Below are positions 39,989-50,049 of a DNA stretch of 64,000 bases, one piece after another. The notes under the pieces were generated by a model, which was given only the letters and a program-made list of their open reading frames with translations, did not search any database and was not told where the DNA came from. Origin of the DNA: an uncultured SAR86 cluster bacterium (GTDB taxonomy: Bacteria > Pseudomonadota > Gammaproteobacteria > Magnimaribacterales > D2472); contig CACLMT010000002.1 of the NCBI GenBank assembly GCA_902608115.1, positions 62,001 to 126,000 on the forward strand, written 5' to 3'. The position numbers and the translations under genes are program-made. The stretch's first letter is position 1. The number at the start of each line of letters is the position of its first letter.

Positions 39989-39993
39989 TATAA

Positions 39994-40719
39994 ATGCAGA
40001 TAATAAGAGGCGATAGTTATCAGTCTTGGATTTACTCAAATCGTTCAGATTTAGTAGTTGTTGATCCATGGCTGACAGATAAACAAGTTTTCCCGGGATT
40101 AAATTGGCTTCTTTATAGGGAAGCGAATGAAGAACCTCATATTTTGAAACACAACTTAATATCTCAAGTTAGTCATATTATTATTACTGCACATTTCTCA
40201 GATCATTTAGACTTGCCATCACTGAAATTATTTCCAAAAAATATACCTATATTTACAACTATAAAATCTTTTAACCTTTTAAGTAAAAACGGCTTTTTAA
40301 ATATTACAGTAGTTCAACCTGGTAATTCTTATAAAGTCGGTTCATTTTCACTTGAGGTTTTAAAAGCAGGAAAACCTTATGAAACAACAACATTTGCATA
40401 TTTATTAAGCGAAAAAAACTCTAAAGTATTCCATGAGCCACATATGTTTAATAGTGATATGAAATTTAATAATATTGACGCTTGTATTTTAACCCTTGAT
40501 AAAGTTAAGGTTCTGAACTTGGTCCAAGTCTCTATGGATATCAACCAGTCATCAAAAGCATTAACTAAATTAAGTGCTTCTTACATATTACCTACTGGAA
40601 TAGCTCCCAAAAAAACTCATGGACTTATTAGTTATTTATTAGCTATTAAAGAAAATTATAATTTATCTGATCATCTGCCATGTGCCTGTAAAAATGTTGG
40701 TGACAGCTTGATATTATAA
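39994..40719 (+). CDS. Metallo-beta-lactamase-fold hydrolase
   Basis: SDLVVVDPWLTD; HIIITAHFSDHLDLPSLKLF resembling the HxxDH metal site. Confidence 0.8.
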   Translation: MQIIRGDSYQSWIYSNRSDLVVVDPWLTDKQVFPGLNWLLYREANEEPHILKHNLISQVSHIIITAHFSDHLDLPSLKLFPKNIPIFTTIKSFNLLSKNGFLNITVVQPGNSYKVGSFSLEVLKAGKPYETTTFAYLLSEKNSKVFHEPHMFNSDMKFNNIDACILTLDKVKVLNLVQVSMDINQSSKALTKLSASYILPTGIAPKKTHGLISYLLAIKENYNLSDHLPCACKNVGDSLIL

Positions 40720-40727
40720 AACTATTT

Positions 40728-41312
40728 TTATGAATCATATTGATTAAAAATTTTACAAAAAACTTGAGCAGTAACATTTGCATCATATCTAGCACTATGA
40801 GCCTCATTGTCATCATATGGGATATTCAATTCTTTACAAATTCTAGCTAAAACAGTTTGTCGAGTAGCTAAAACGCCTAAACTAACAGTGTCTATTAAAG
40901 AAAAGGGGTGAAAAGGAGATTTTTTAATATTGTTTCTTTTGCATGCTTCGAAAAGAAAGTTATGATCAAAAAATGCATTATGTCCTACTAATATAGCTCT
41001 AGTACATTCATATTTTTTCTTTTGTTTGTTAATAAATTTAAATAGTTCCTTGAGTGCAAATCCTTCGTTAACAGGCATTCTTAAAGGGTTATTTAAATCA
41101 AGTTTTAAGAAATCCAAGGATTCTTGTTCAACTAGGAGGTCTGATGATGGTTGAATATGATATCTCAAAGAATCACCAAGAATCAGTTTATCGTTTTTAA
41201 AGTCTATTAATTGGATAGCAATTTCTAAAATTGCATTTTTTTTTGAGTTAAAACCACCAGTTTCAAGGTCAACAACAACTGGTAAAAATTTTCTAAATCT
41301 ATCTTTTAACAT
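40728..41312 (-). CDS. rnt: Ribonuclease T-like 3'-5' exonuclease (DEDD)
   Basis: FLPVVVDLETGGFNSKKNAILEIAIQLIDF; LVGHNAFFDHNFL; NEAHSARYDANVTAQVF. Confidence 0.9.
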   Translation of the reverse strand: MLKDRFRKFLPVVVDLETGGFNSKKNAILEIAIQLIDFKNDKLILGDSLRYHIQPSSDLLVEQESLDFLKLDLNNPLRMPVNEGFALKELFKFINKQKKKYECTRAILVGHNAFFDHNFLFEACKRNNIKKSPFHPFSLIDTVSLGVLATRQTVLARICKELNIPYDDNEAHSARYDANVTAQVFCKIFNQYDS

Positions 41313-41360
41313 TTAACAGACCTATTATGCACTTATAATATCAAGGAAAAATCATTAATT

Positions 41361-42386
41361 ATGATATATAAAGATATTACCCATACAATTTTTTCTGATA
41401 TTGAAACCTCATCTCATTCAGATTTTAATCACGAGAAAGTTTTTTATTATGAGGATGCTAAAGTAGGATTAAAATCATTAATTGCTGTTCACGATACAAC
41501 CAAAGGTCCTGGGATTGGGGGTTGTCGATATAAAGCCTATAGATCTTATGTAGAAGGCCTAACAGATGTTTTAAGACTCTCTAAAGGCATGACAGAAAAA
41601 AATATTGCTGCAAATATTCCATTTGGAGGTGGTAAAGCAATTATTTTTTTAGAAAACCGTAAATCTAAAAAGATGTTAGAGTCGTTTGCAAATTTTTTAA
41701 ATTTACTTGATGGAATGTATATCTCAGCCCAAGATATCGGCATCTCCCATGAAGATACAAAATTTATTAGAAAATTTACACCATATATTTTTGATAATGT
41801 TGATCCAGGTCCATATACAGCCAAAGGAATTTTTTATTCTATTGAAGCAGCAATAAAATTTTACTATCAAAGTGATTTAGTTGGCAGAAAAATTTCTATA
41901 CAGGGAGCCGGTAGTGTTGGTCTTAAGCTTGCTTATCATTTATCTAATTCAGGTGCCATTGTTTATATTCAAGACATTGATACAAAAAAAGTTCAATCAA
42001 TTACTTCTAAAAATATTATCCCAGTTAAAAATGCCTTAATTCAAGAGTGCGATCTATTTGCACCATGTGCAGTAGGCGGGATTCTAAATGACACTTCTAT
42101 TAATGAGCTAAAATGCAAAATTATTGCTGGTGGTGCGAACAATCAACTTTCAAATAAAACTATTGATACAAAACTATATCAATTAGGGATAAATTACATT
42201 CCAGATGTTTTAATAAACTCTGGAGGAGTGATAGGGCTGACCCAGGATTATCTTAATAAAAACGATTTAGAAATTGAGAGCGATCTTGTTGCCATAGCTG
42301 ATAGAGCTTTAGAATATATGAAAATTGCTAAAAAAGAATCTAAAACTGTTCTAGACGCTATGGGAGGATTATTTTTTAAGGGTTGA
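41361..42386 (+). CDS. Glu/Leu/Phe/Val dehydrogenase (leucine-dehydrogenase-like)
   Basis: TKGPGIGGCRYKAY; RLSKGMTEKNIAANIPFGGGKAII; ISIQGAGSVGLKLAYHL. Confidence 0.92.
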   Translation: MIYKDITHTIFSDIETSSHSDFNHEKVFYYEDAKVGLKSLIAVHDTTKGPGIGGCRYKAYRSYVEGLTDVLRLSKGMTEKNIAANIPFGGGKAIIFLENRKSKKMLESFANFLNLLDGMYISAQDIGISHEDTKFIRKFTPYIFDNVDPGPYTAKGIFYSIEAAIKFYYQSDLVGRKISIQGAGSVGLKLAYHLSNSGAIVYIQDIDTKKVQSITSKNIIPVKNALIQECDLFAPCAVGGILNDTSINELKCKIIAGGANNQLSNKTIDTKLYQLGINYIPDVLINSGGVIGLTQDYLNKNDLEIESDLVAIADRALEYMKIAKKESKTVLDAMGGLFFKG

Positions 42387-43046
42387 GATTAATTTATCAA
42401 TATCTTTTGAATTAACGTATTTCTCATTTTTATTTGCTTGAAGTAATCCAATTTGCATTTTTTTAAGAGCCTTGTTTTTATTAAGTGATCTTTTATTAAT
42501 TTTGGCATTGATTTGCATTGAAAGCTCAGTATTAAGATGAATATTTTTATTTAACTGTTTTCTTTTGGTTTTTCCATCTTGTATAAAATTTTTAAGAATA
42601 AAAAATTTTTCAGACTTTTTTCTAATTTCACTTGATCTTTCATTGGTTATTGGTAAGAGTTCAATACAATCGACGGGACAAGGCTCAATGCATAATTCAC
42701 ATCCGGTACATAAATCTTCAATAATTGTATGCATAAGGTTTGCAGAACCAATAATTGCATCAACAGGACATGCATCAATACATTTTTTACACCCTATACA
42801 ATCATCTTCAATTACTTTAGCAACTTGATGATTTAAAGGTGGCCCATAATTCTCATTGAGAACCGATCTTTTTTGACCTAGGATTTTTGTAATCTTATCT
42901 AAAGTTTCTTGACCACCTGGAACACATCTATTAGGAGGGGTTCCATTAGCAATTTCAGTTGCATAAGGTTTACATCCTGGGGTGTCACATCTCCCACACT
43001 GATATTGAGGTAATTCAACATTAATAGATTCAATAAGATCGTTCAT
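42369..43046 (-). CDS. RnfB-like ferredoxin without membrane anchor
   Basis: LPQYQCGRCDTPGCKPYATEIANGTPPNRCVPGG; two 4Fe-4S motifs CIGCKKCIDACPVDA and CTGCELCIEPCPVDC; no N-terminal TM. Confidence 0.88.
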   Translation of the reverse strand: MNDLIESINVELPQYQCGRCDTPGCKPYATEIANGTPPNRCVPGGQETLDKITKILGQKRSVLNENYGPPLNHQVAKVIEDDCIGCKKCIDACPVDAIIGSANLMHTIIEDLCTGCELCIEPCPVDCIELLPITNERSSEIRKKSEKFFILKNFIQDGKTKRKQLNKNIHLNTELSMQINAKINKRSLNKNKALKKMQIGLLQANKNEKYVNSKDIDKLISTLKK

Positions 43047-43051
43047 GTGAA

Positions 43052-44095
43052 TTATTTGCCTACACCTAATTTCTTTTGAAGCTTTTTATTTGATGTTGTA
43101 TAACCAAATGGCACTCTCTCACCAGGATGAATTCTTTGATATGCCTTTTGAACTGCTAAAGTAGTTTCATGATAACCACATAATATTAGATCAAGCTTCC
43201 CAGGATAATCGTTAATATCGCCTACAGCAAAAATACCATTTTTATTTGTTTGAAAATTTTCAGTATTAACTGAAATTTTATTTTGAGATAACGTTAAGTC
43301 CCATTGCAGAATGGGTCCTAATTTTTTATTTAAACCAAACAGAAAGAGCAATTCATCTGCAGAATGGTTCACAATTTCCTTGGTATCAAAATTTTTTAAT
43401 GTTACCGCTTCAACTTTATTTTTTCCTTTAATTGATTCAATTTGAAAGGGAGTTAAGAGGTTAATATCACCAGACTCTACTAAAGATCTCATTAGTTCCT
43501 CAGTATGTTGAGATCCTCTAAATGCATCTCTTCTATGCACTAAATTTGTAGATTTTGCTATTTTAGATAATTCAACAGTCCAATCTAATGCAGAATCCCC
43601 ACCACCAAAAATAAATAAGTTTTTATCTTTGAATCGATCAATAGATTTAACATTATAGCTAACACCTTTATTTAAATATTGATCAGGATTTTCAATATTG
43701 GGAGGTCTTCTTGGCTCAAAAGATCCAGCTCCTGCTGCAATAAATATATTTTTTGATATGCATTCAAGACCTTTATTAGTTTTAATATTCCAAGTTGTAA
43801 TATTATCTATGGTTTCTATTTCTGTAATGGTTTCAACTCTTTGAGAGAGATGTAAATTATATTTAAATGGTTCAATTTGTTTGACTAATGCATCAACATG
43901 TTGTTCTGCAGTTTGAACGGGCACCCCTGGTATATCGTAAATAGGTTTATCAGGGTATAGCTCAGAGCATTGACCGCCTACTTTGTCTAGATTGTCAATT
44001 AATGTACATTTTAATCCTAATAAACCAGCCTCAAATACTGTAAATAATCCTACTGGACCTGCTCCAATTATTAATATATCGGTCTCTACTTTCAC
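43052..44095 (-). CDS. Ferredoxin-NADP+ reductase, thioredoxin-reductase-like type
   Basis: [67 protein letters not shown]; no CxxC redox pair in the position expected for TrxB. Confidence 0.9.
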   Translation of the reverse strand: MKVETDILIIGAGPVGLFTVFEAGLLGLKCTLIDNLDKVGGQCSELYPDKPIYDIPGVPVQTAEQHVDALVKQIEPFKYNLHLSQRVETITEIETIDNITTWNIKTNKGLECISKNIFIAAGAGSFEPRRPPNIENPDQYLNKGVSYNVKSIDRFKDKNLFIFGGGDSALDWTVELSKIAKSTNLVHRRDAFRGSQHTEELMRSLVESGDINLLTPFQIESIKGKNKVEAVTLKNFDTKEIVNHSADELLFLFGLNKKLGPILQWDLTLSQNKISVNTENFQTNKNGIFAVGDINDYPGKLDLILCGYHETTLAVQKAYQRIHPGERVPFGYTTSNKKLQKKLGVGK

Positions 44096-44439
44096 TTAAT
44101 TCTTTGTCCTGGTTGAGCACCATCGTCTGGTGAGATTAAAAAGATTCCTCCATCAGAATCACTTGATGCAAGAATCATGCCTTCTGAGGTACCAAATTTC
44201 ATTTTGCGTGGCGCTAAGTTATAGACCATTACAGCAAGCTTTCCAACTAATTTATCAGGCTCATAAACCGATTTAATGCCTGCAAAAACATTTTTTTCTC
44301 CTAAATGCCCTAGATCGAGTTTTAAAGATAATAATTTATCTGCGCCTTCAATATGAGAAGCTTCGATAATTTTTCCTACCCTTAAATCAATTTTAATAAA
44401 ATCATCAATATTTATGATGCTATCGTTCTCATCCTTCAT
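44092..44439 (-). CDS. tRNA-binding (EMAPII/MetRS C-terminal) domain as a separate ORF
   Basis: [55 protein letters not shown]; matches the C-terminal domain of bacterial MetG. Confidence 0.92.
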   Translation of the reverse strand: MKDENDSIINIDDFIKIDLRVGKIIEASHIEGADKLLSLKLDLGHLGEKNVFAGIKSVYEPDKLVGKLAVMVYNLAPRKMKFGTSEGMILASSDSDGGIFLISPDDGAQPGQRIK

Positions 44440-44443
44440 GACA

Positions 44444-46078
44444 TTATTCCACTATAAATTGCTGAATATTTAGAGATTTTATATTAGAAATGACAGGATT
44501 AAACTCATTTATTTCTATGTTTAGCATTTTGTTATTAATTTGGTTATGTTCATATGATTTAATTCTCAGCATTTTTAACATTTTAGAACAAATATTAGGA
44601 ATTATCGGATGTAAAAGGATGCATAAATTTTTAAAAATATTAATTGCGGTTGTTGCAATAATAACAGCTTCTTTGTTATCTAATTTCCATGGTTTTTTTT
44701 CATTTATATATTTATTTGTATTATCTGCTATTTCCATAATCAATTTTAATGCTTTAGAAAATTCCTTAATTTCAACTAATTTGAGAACCTCAGAAGCTTT
44801 AATAATTGATTTATTAAAAATTTGATTATCTAGATTTTCACCAAGAAAATTTTTATTTTTTGATATAAATGGAGCCGATCTGCTAAAAATATTTGAAAAT
44901 TTTCCAACTAAATCAGAATTAATTTTTTTTGATAAATCATCTAAATTTAGATCAATGTCTTCAATTTTTGAATTTAATTTACTGGCATAGTAATAACGGA
45001 GTAATTCTGGATCGCAAACCTTTGCAAATTGATCTGCGGTAATGAACGTTCCTTTTGATTTTGACATTTTTTGTCCATTTACAGTAATAAAGCCATGAAC
45101 ATGAATGCTATCAGGGAGTTTGTATTGGCTTGTATTTAAAAGAGCAGGCCAAAATAAACCATGAAAATATGTTATATCTTTTCCAATGAAATGATGTATT
45201 TCATATTCAGAGTTTTTTCCCCACAGGGTTTTAATATCAATATTGTTTTTAGAAGCCCAGTTTTTAGCTGAAGCAAGGTAGCCTATTGGTGCGTCTACCC
45301 AAACATAGAAGAATTTATCTTTTTCATCAGGTATAGAAAAACCAAAATAAGGTGCATCTCTAGAAATATTCCAACTTTTTAATTCACCGTCTACCCATTC
45401 AGAAAGTTTAGAGACTATTGGTTTTTGAATTGAAGCAGATTTAAGGAATGATTTTAATTTATCTTTTGCTTTATTAAGATCAAAAAATATATGTTCTGAA
45501 ACTTTAAGACTTGGCGTGGTATTTGTTAAGGATGATATCGGATTGATTAATTCTGTTGCAGAATATGTTGATCCACATGAATCGCAACCATCACCATACT
45601 GATTTAATGCAGAACATTTTGGACATTCGCCACTAATATACCTGTCCGCTAAAAACATTCCTTTTTTTTCATCAAAGCATTGTTTTATTTCTTTTTTATA
45701 AATAAACCCTTTATCTTTTGCGGCTTTATAGATTTCAATAGAAAGTTTCTTATTTTCTTCTGCATGGGTTGAGTGATAATTGGTGTAATGAATCCCAAAT
45801 TTTTTGAATGAAGCTATATGATCTAGTCTTACCTTATCTATTAATTCGATTGGTTTTATACCCATTTCTTCTGCTTTCATCATCACGGGAGCTCCATGGG
45901 CATCATCAGCACAAAAACTTAATACCTCATGATTCGATGACCTGAGATGCCTAACCCAGATATCTGTTTGAATATGTTCAAGCAAATGGCCCACATGCAC
46001 ATCACCATTAGCATATGGTAGGGCGCTTGTTACGATAAATTTTTTAATTTTTTTAATTTTTTTAATTTTAGAGACCAT
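44444..46078 (-). CDS. metG: Methionyl-tRNA synthetase, catalytic and anticodon-binding part
   Basis: [31 protein letters not shown]; zinc knuckles [26 protein letters not shown]. Confidence 0.97.
   Translation of the reverse strand: MVSKIKKIKKIKKFIVTSALPYANGDVHVGHLLEHIQTDIWVRHLRSSNHEVLSFCADDAHGAPVMMKAEEMGIKPIELIDKVRLDHIASFKKFGIHYTNYHSTHAEENKKLSIEIYKAAKDKGFIYKKEIKQCFDEKKGMFLADRYISGECPKCSALNQYGDGCDSCGSTYSATELINPISSLTNTTPSLKVSEHIFFDLNKAKDKLKSFLKSASIQKPIVSKLSEWVDGELKSWNISRDAPYFGFSIPDEKDKFFYVWVDAPIGYLASAKNWASKNNIDIKTLWGKNSEYEIHHFIGKDITYFHGLFWPALLNTSQYKLPDSIHVHGFITVNGQKMSKSKGTFITADQFAKVCDPELLRYYYASKLNSKIEDIDLNLDDLSKKINSDLVGKFSNIFSRSAPFISKNKNFLGENLDNQIFNKSIIKASEVLKLVEIKEFSKALKLIMEIADNTNKYINEKKPWKLDNKEAVIIATTAINIFKNLCILLHPIIPNICSKMLKMLRIKSYEHNQINNKMLNIEINEFNPVISNIKSLNIQQFIVE
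46040..46069. repeat. 9-nt tandem repeat (about 3 copies) in the 5' end of metG
   Basis: Run of TTTTTTAAT units on + strand, encoding [10 protein letters not shown] on minus strand. Confidence 0.75.
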
Positions 46079-46121
46079 ATATATCTTGTAATCGAGTATT
46101 ATAAGTCAAAAAATATTATCC

Positions 46122-46838
46122 ATGGGTATCAAAAGAATTATTGCTATAGCATCTGCAAAAGGCGGCGTGGGCAAATCAACAATTTGCGCAAATTTAGCAA
46201 ATAGATTTTCTAAAGAATTTAATGTTGGTATTTTGGATGCTGATATTTATGGACCAAATCAGCACATAATATTTAAATTAGAAGATCAAAAGCCTGAAGT
46301 TAAAATGATAGGAGAGAAAAAAAATTTTCTACCTATCATATCTAACGATATTAAGATTAATGGCATGGGATTTATCTTGGAACCAGATAAAGCTGCCATG
46401 TGGAGAGGGCCAATGCTTAGTGGCGCTATAAAACAACTAGTTGATTTAACTGAATGGGGCGATTTAGATTATTTATTTATTGATATGCCTCCTGGTACAG
46501 GCGACGCTTATCTAACTGTAGCAAAAGATATAAAACCAGATTCAGTTATTCTTGTTACATCTTCTAGTCCATTATCCATACAAGATACTATTAAATCTAA
46601 AATTTTATTTAACCACTTAAAAATACCTATAATTGGATATATCAATAATATGTCGTATTCGCTTTGTCCCAAATGTGGAGAAAAAATGGCTGATTATGAT
46701 GAACTTAACATTTCAGAAAAACTTGATCTTATTGAATTAGGTTTATTGCCAAGGTGTAACGAACTAGCTAATAATGATTTTATAGGTTCTTCTATCTACT
46801 TTGATCCAATCTATAATGAATTATTGAAATTTGTATGA
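46122..46838 (+). CDS. apbC: Mrp/NBP35-family Fe-S carrier ATPase
   Basis: IASAKGGVGKSTICANLA; DADIYGPNQH; DMPPGTGDAYLT; CPKCGEKMADY. Confidence 0.93.
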   Translation: MGIKRIIAIASAKGGVGKSTICANLANRFSKEFNVGILDADIYGPNQHIIFKLEDQKPEVKMIGEKKNFLPIISNDIKINGMGFILEPDKAAMWRGPMLSGAIKQLVDLTEWGDLDYLFIDMPPGTGDAYLTVAKDIKPDSVILVTSSSPLSIQDTIKSKILFNHLKIPIIGYINNMSYSLCPKCGEKMADYDELNISEKLDLIELGLLPRCNELANNDFIGSSIYFDPIYNELLKFV

Positions 46839-47548
46839 AATTATTAAATAAAAAAAATTTATTATTATTAACTTTATTTATTAGCTTTCATTCCATTGCT
46901 AGCAATCACGATCCTTTTGAAGATTTCAATAGAACAATTTGGGCCTTTAATGAATTTCTTGATGATAATATTGCAAAACCAACAGCTGAAATCTATACAT
47001 CAATCACACCTCAATTTATTGAACATGGCGTGACTAATTTTTTTAGAAATTTAAATGAATTAGATAATACTGCCAACCAATTATTACAAGGAAAGCCAAT
47101 GCTTGCCTTAAATGATTTTTCTAGATTTATAGTCAACTCTACAATTGGTATTGCTGGATTTATAGATGTAGGATCAAACATTGGTTTGGAGAGACACGAT
47201 GAAGACTTTGGTCAAACTCTTGGATATTGGGGAGTTTCAACCGGTCCATTTTTAATGTTGCCTATCTTGGGACCATCAACTCCTAGAGATTTAGCAGGAC
47301 AAAGCGTCAGCTCTGTATTAGGTGGTACATTTGCAATAGAGGAAACTGAAGCTCGACTTGCTTTAACTGCTCTAGATGCTTTAGAAACAAGAGCTAGATA
47401 TTTAGATGTAGAGACTTTAATTATTGGTGATCGTTATTCATTTATTAGAGATTCATACATGCAATACCAAGAATTTGAAACATTAAATGGTGAAGATCAA
47501 GTCGATGATTTTGTAGATGACATGGACGATTTTTTATTAGATGAATAA
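46835..47548 (+). CDS. mlaA: MlaA/VacJ family outer-membrane protein
   Basis: DPFEDFNRTIWAFNEFLDDNIAKPTAEIY; NNELDNTANQLLQGK-type region; GVSTGPFLMLPILGPSTPRDLAG. Confidence 0.92.
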   Translation: MKLLNKKNLLLLTLFISFHSIASNHDPFEDFNRTIWAFNEFLDDNIAKPTAEIYTSITPQFIEHGVTNFFRNLNELDNTANQLLQGKPMLALNDFSRFIVNSTIGIAGFIDVGSNIGLERHDEDFGQTLGYWGVSTGPFLMLPILGPSTPRDLAGQSVSSVLGGTFAIEETEARLALTALDALETRARYLDVETLIIGDRYSFIRDSYMQYQEFETLNGEDQVDDFVDDMDDFLLDE

Positions 47549-47550
47549 TT

Positions 47551-48516
47551 TCATACCATTGAAATTAGATTATCAATATTATTTTTTAAATTATTTGTTT
47601 GAATAGTATCTAATAATAATCTGCGATATTTCTTAGCATTGTTCATCCCTTTATTCATACCAAAAATATGTTTGAGAGTTTTTGAAAAAGGATGACCATT
47701 TTCATTTTGTTGTAAGCAATACTCTAAATAAATTTTCAGTATTTCTTTGCGACTACGAAAAGAATCATTTGCATTAAATAATATAGAGTCAACATTTGAT
47801 GTAATCATGGGATTATCATATGCTGCTCTTCCTAACATGACGCCATCCACTTCTTTTAGATGGTTTAAACACTCATTTAAATTTCGTATTCCTCCATTAA
47901 TTACTACTTCTAGATCAGGGAATGAGTTTTTTAATTTATAAACATTTTCATATTTTAATGGTGGAATTTGTCTATTTTGTCTTGGAGATAAACCATTTAA
48001 AATAGCAACCCTTGCGTGGATAATAAGAGTCGTCATTTTGTCATTAATAATTTTATTAACAAAATTTTCTAAATATTCGTATTTGTCTTCATTATTTATT
48101 CCTATTCTGCATTTTACTGTGACAGGAAGCATTGTTGATTCTTGCATAGCCAAAATACATTCTGATAATAACTGAGGGTCTTGCATTAAACATGCTCCAA
48201 ATAATCCTTTTTGAACTCTATTTGATGGACAACCTACATTTAGATTGATTTCGTCATAACCCATGTCACTACAGATTTTTGTACATCTTGATAATTCTTC
48301 AGGATTAGAACCACCTAGTTGAATGGCTACAGGATGCTCTACAGAGGAATTAAATTTTAATTGTTTTATACAATCACCATGGAGAATGGCTCCAGTTGTT
48401 ATCATTTCAGTATATAAAACTGCTTTTTTTGTAATTAATCTGAACAAAAATCTATCATGGATATCTGTGCATTGCATCATTGGTGCAATGCAGAACCGAT
48501 GATTAAGTTTATCCAC
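47551..48516 (-). CDS. dusA: tRNA-dihydrouridine synthase A
   Basis: FCIAPMMQCTDIHDRFLFRLI; NVGCPSNRVQKGLFGACLM; TVKCRIGI; HARVAILNGLSPRQNRQIPPL. Confidence 0.95.
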   Translation of the reverse strand: MDKLNHRFCIAPMMQCTDIHDRFLFRLITKKAVLYTEMITTGAILHGDCIKQLKFNSSVEHPVAIQLGGSNPEELSRCTKICSDMGYDEINLNVGCPSNRVQKGLFGACLMQDPQLLSECILAMQESTMLPVTVKCRIGINNEDKYEYLENFVNKIINDKMTTLIIHARVAILNGLSPRQNRQIPPLKYENVYKLKNSFPDLEVVINGGIRNLNECLNHLKEVDGVMLGRAAYDNPMITSNVDSILFNANDSFRSRKEILKIYLEYCLQQNENGHPFSKTLKHIFGMNKGMNNAKKYRRLLLDTIQTNNLKNNIDNLISMV

Positions 48517-48519
48517 TTA

Positions 48520-50031
48520 TTATAAGAAATTTACTACAGATAAATAGCCCACAATACTTAAAACTATCGTATAGGGAAGGGCCATAAGAACCATTCTAAT
48601 ATATGATAAATTTATTAAAGGCGCTAAAGATGAGGTTAGAAGAAATAAAAAAGCAGCTTGTCCATTAGGTGTTGCAATACTAGGAATGTTTGTTCCTGTA
48701 TTAATGGCTATTGCAAGATTATCGAATTGAGATCTTGTTATTTTATTCATATCTAGAGCTTCTTTAATTTCATTAATATAAACAGTAGCTACAAAAACAT
48801 TATCACTTATTGCAGATAAAATTCCATTTGCTAAAAAGAAAATTTGAGGTTGAATATCAGTACTTTTACTAAGAACATAATTAATGATTGGAGCAAACAA
48901 TTCTTGATCAGCAATCACGCTTACCACACCAAAAAAGACCACTAGCAGAGCAGTAAATGGCAGAGCTTCTTTAAAAGCATCTCCCAGATCATGTTCCTTT
49001 GTAATGCCTTTGAATGCAGTTAATAAAATTATGACACCCAATCCAACTATTCCTACAGCAGCAAGATGTAATGCGAGAGCTATAATTAATAAAATACCAA
49101 CAAACATTTCTATAAAAAGCTCTAATTTTAAAATGTCAGTACGTTGGTTTACATCATATGTATTATATTCATGAAAAATTTTCTTGATTCTAAGAGGTAG
49201 ATGAGTTCCAAACCCTGCTATATGAAGTTTTTCTACAGTAAAACATGTAATCATGCCCGCAACGAAAACCGGAAAGGTAATTGGTGCCATTTTTAAAAAG
49301 AATTCAATAAATTCCCACCCAGCAACATTAGCAATTAATAGATTTTGAGGTTCACCCACAATAGTACAGACGCCACCTAATGCAGTACCAACAATTCCAT
49401 GCATAACAAGATCTCTTAAAAAAGATTTAAAATTTTCTATATCATCTTTACCATCAGATGATAAGGTACTGTCGTCATATATATTGTGATCAGTTGTTGA
49501 ATAGCTTAATCCAGAATTTGCAATATGAAAGATTCTATAAAAACCTATTGTCACTGCTATCAATACAGCAGTGACAGTCAGAGCGTCTAAAAAGGCTGAC
49601 AAGAATGCTGCGACAAAACAAAACAAAAGCGAGAGTTTTGTTTTGGAATGAATTTTAAGTAATAACTTTGTAAAAATTGTTAACATTAAATTTTTCATAA
49701 AATAAATGCCTGCAACCATAAATACTAAAAGCAGAATAACCTCTAAATTATTTTCTATTTCATGCAGCAATGAATATGGATTTGTTAAATTAATAAGGAT
49801 CGCTTGAATTGTTAAAAGACCTCCTGGTTGCAAGGGGTAACATTTTAAAGCTAACGCAAGGGTAAAAATAAACTCAAGTAGGATAAACCAACCTATAATA
49901 AATCCTCCATTGAAATTTAGTTGATTCAATAGAAAGAAACAAATGGGATTAAATATTAAAAACGCTATGATGGTATTTTTATACCAATTAGGTGAAGAAC
50001 CTAAAAACAAACTATATAAATTTCCAATCAT
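48520..50031 (-). CDS. nhaB: Na+/H+ antiporter NhaB
   Basis: [75 protein letters not shown]. Confidence 0.95.
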   Translation of the reverse strand: MIGNLYSLFLGSSPNWYKNTIIAFLIFNPICFFLLNQLNFNGGFIIGWFILLEFIFTLALALKCYPLQPGGLLTIQAILINLTNPYSLLHEIENNLEVILLLVFMVAGIYFMKNLMLTIFTKLLLKIHSKTKLSLLFCFVAAFLSAFLDALTVTAVLIAVTIGFYRIFHIANSGLSYSTTDHNIYDDSTLSSDGKDDIENFKSFLRDLVMHGIVGTALGGVCTIVGEPQNLLIANVAGWEFIEFFLKMAPITFPVFVAGMITCFTVEKLHIAGFGTHLPLRIKKIFHEYNTYDVNQRTDILKLELFIEMFVGILLIIALALHLAAVGIVGLGVIILLTAFKGITKEHDLGDAFKEALPFTALLVVFFGVVSVIADQELFAPIINYVLSKSTDIQPQIFFLANGILSAISDNVFVATVYINEIKEALDMNKITRSQFDNLAIAINTGTNIPSIATPNGQAAFLFLLTSSLAPLINLSYIRMVLMALPYTIVLSIVGYLSVVNFL

Positions 50032-50049
50032 ATTAAAAACCTAAGTTAT

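Noticed and set aside
42369-43046. Membrane Rnf complex subunit
   Set aside because: No N-terminal membrane helix and no other rnf genes in the window; called only RnfB-like.
44439-44446. metG split as assembly frameshift
   Set aside because: Not excluded, but a proper stop and an ATG 4 nt later favour a genuine split; kept as a finding with a check.
44490-44825. 111-aa hydrophobic + ORF
   Set aside because: Antisense to metG; hydrophobicity is a by-product of AT-rich complementary codons.
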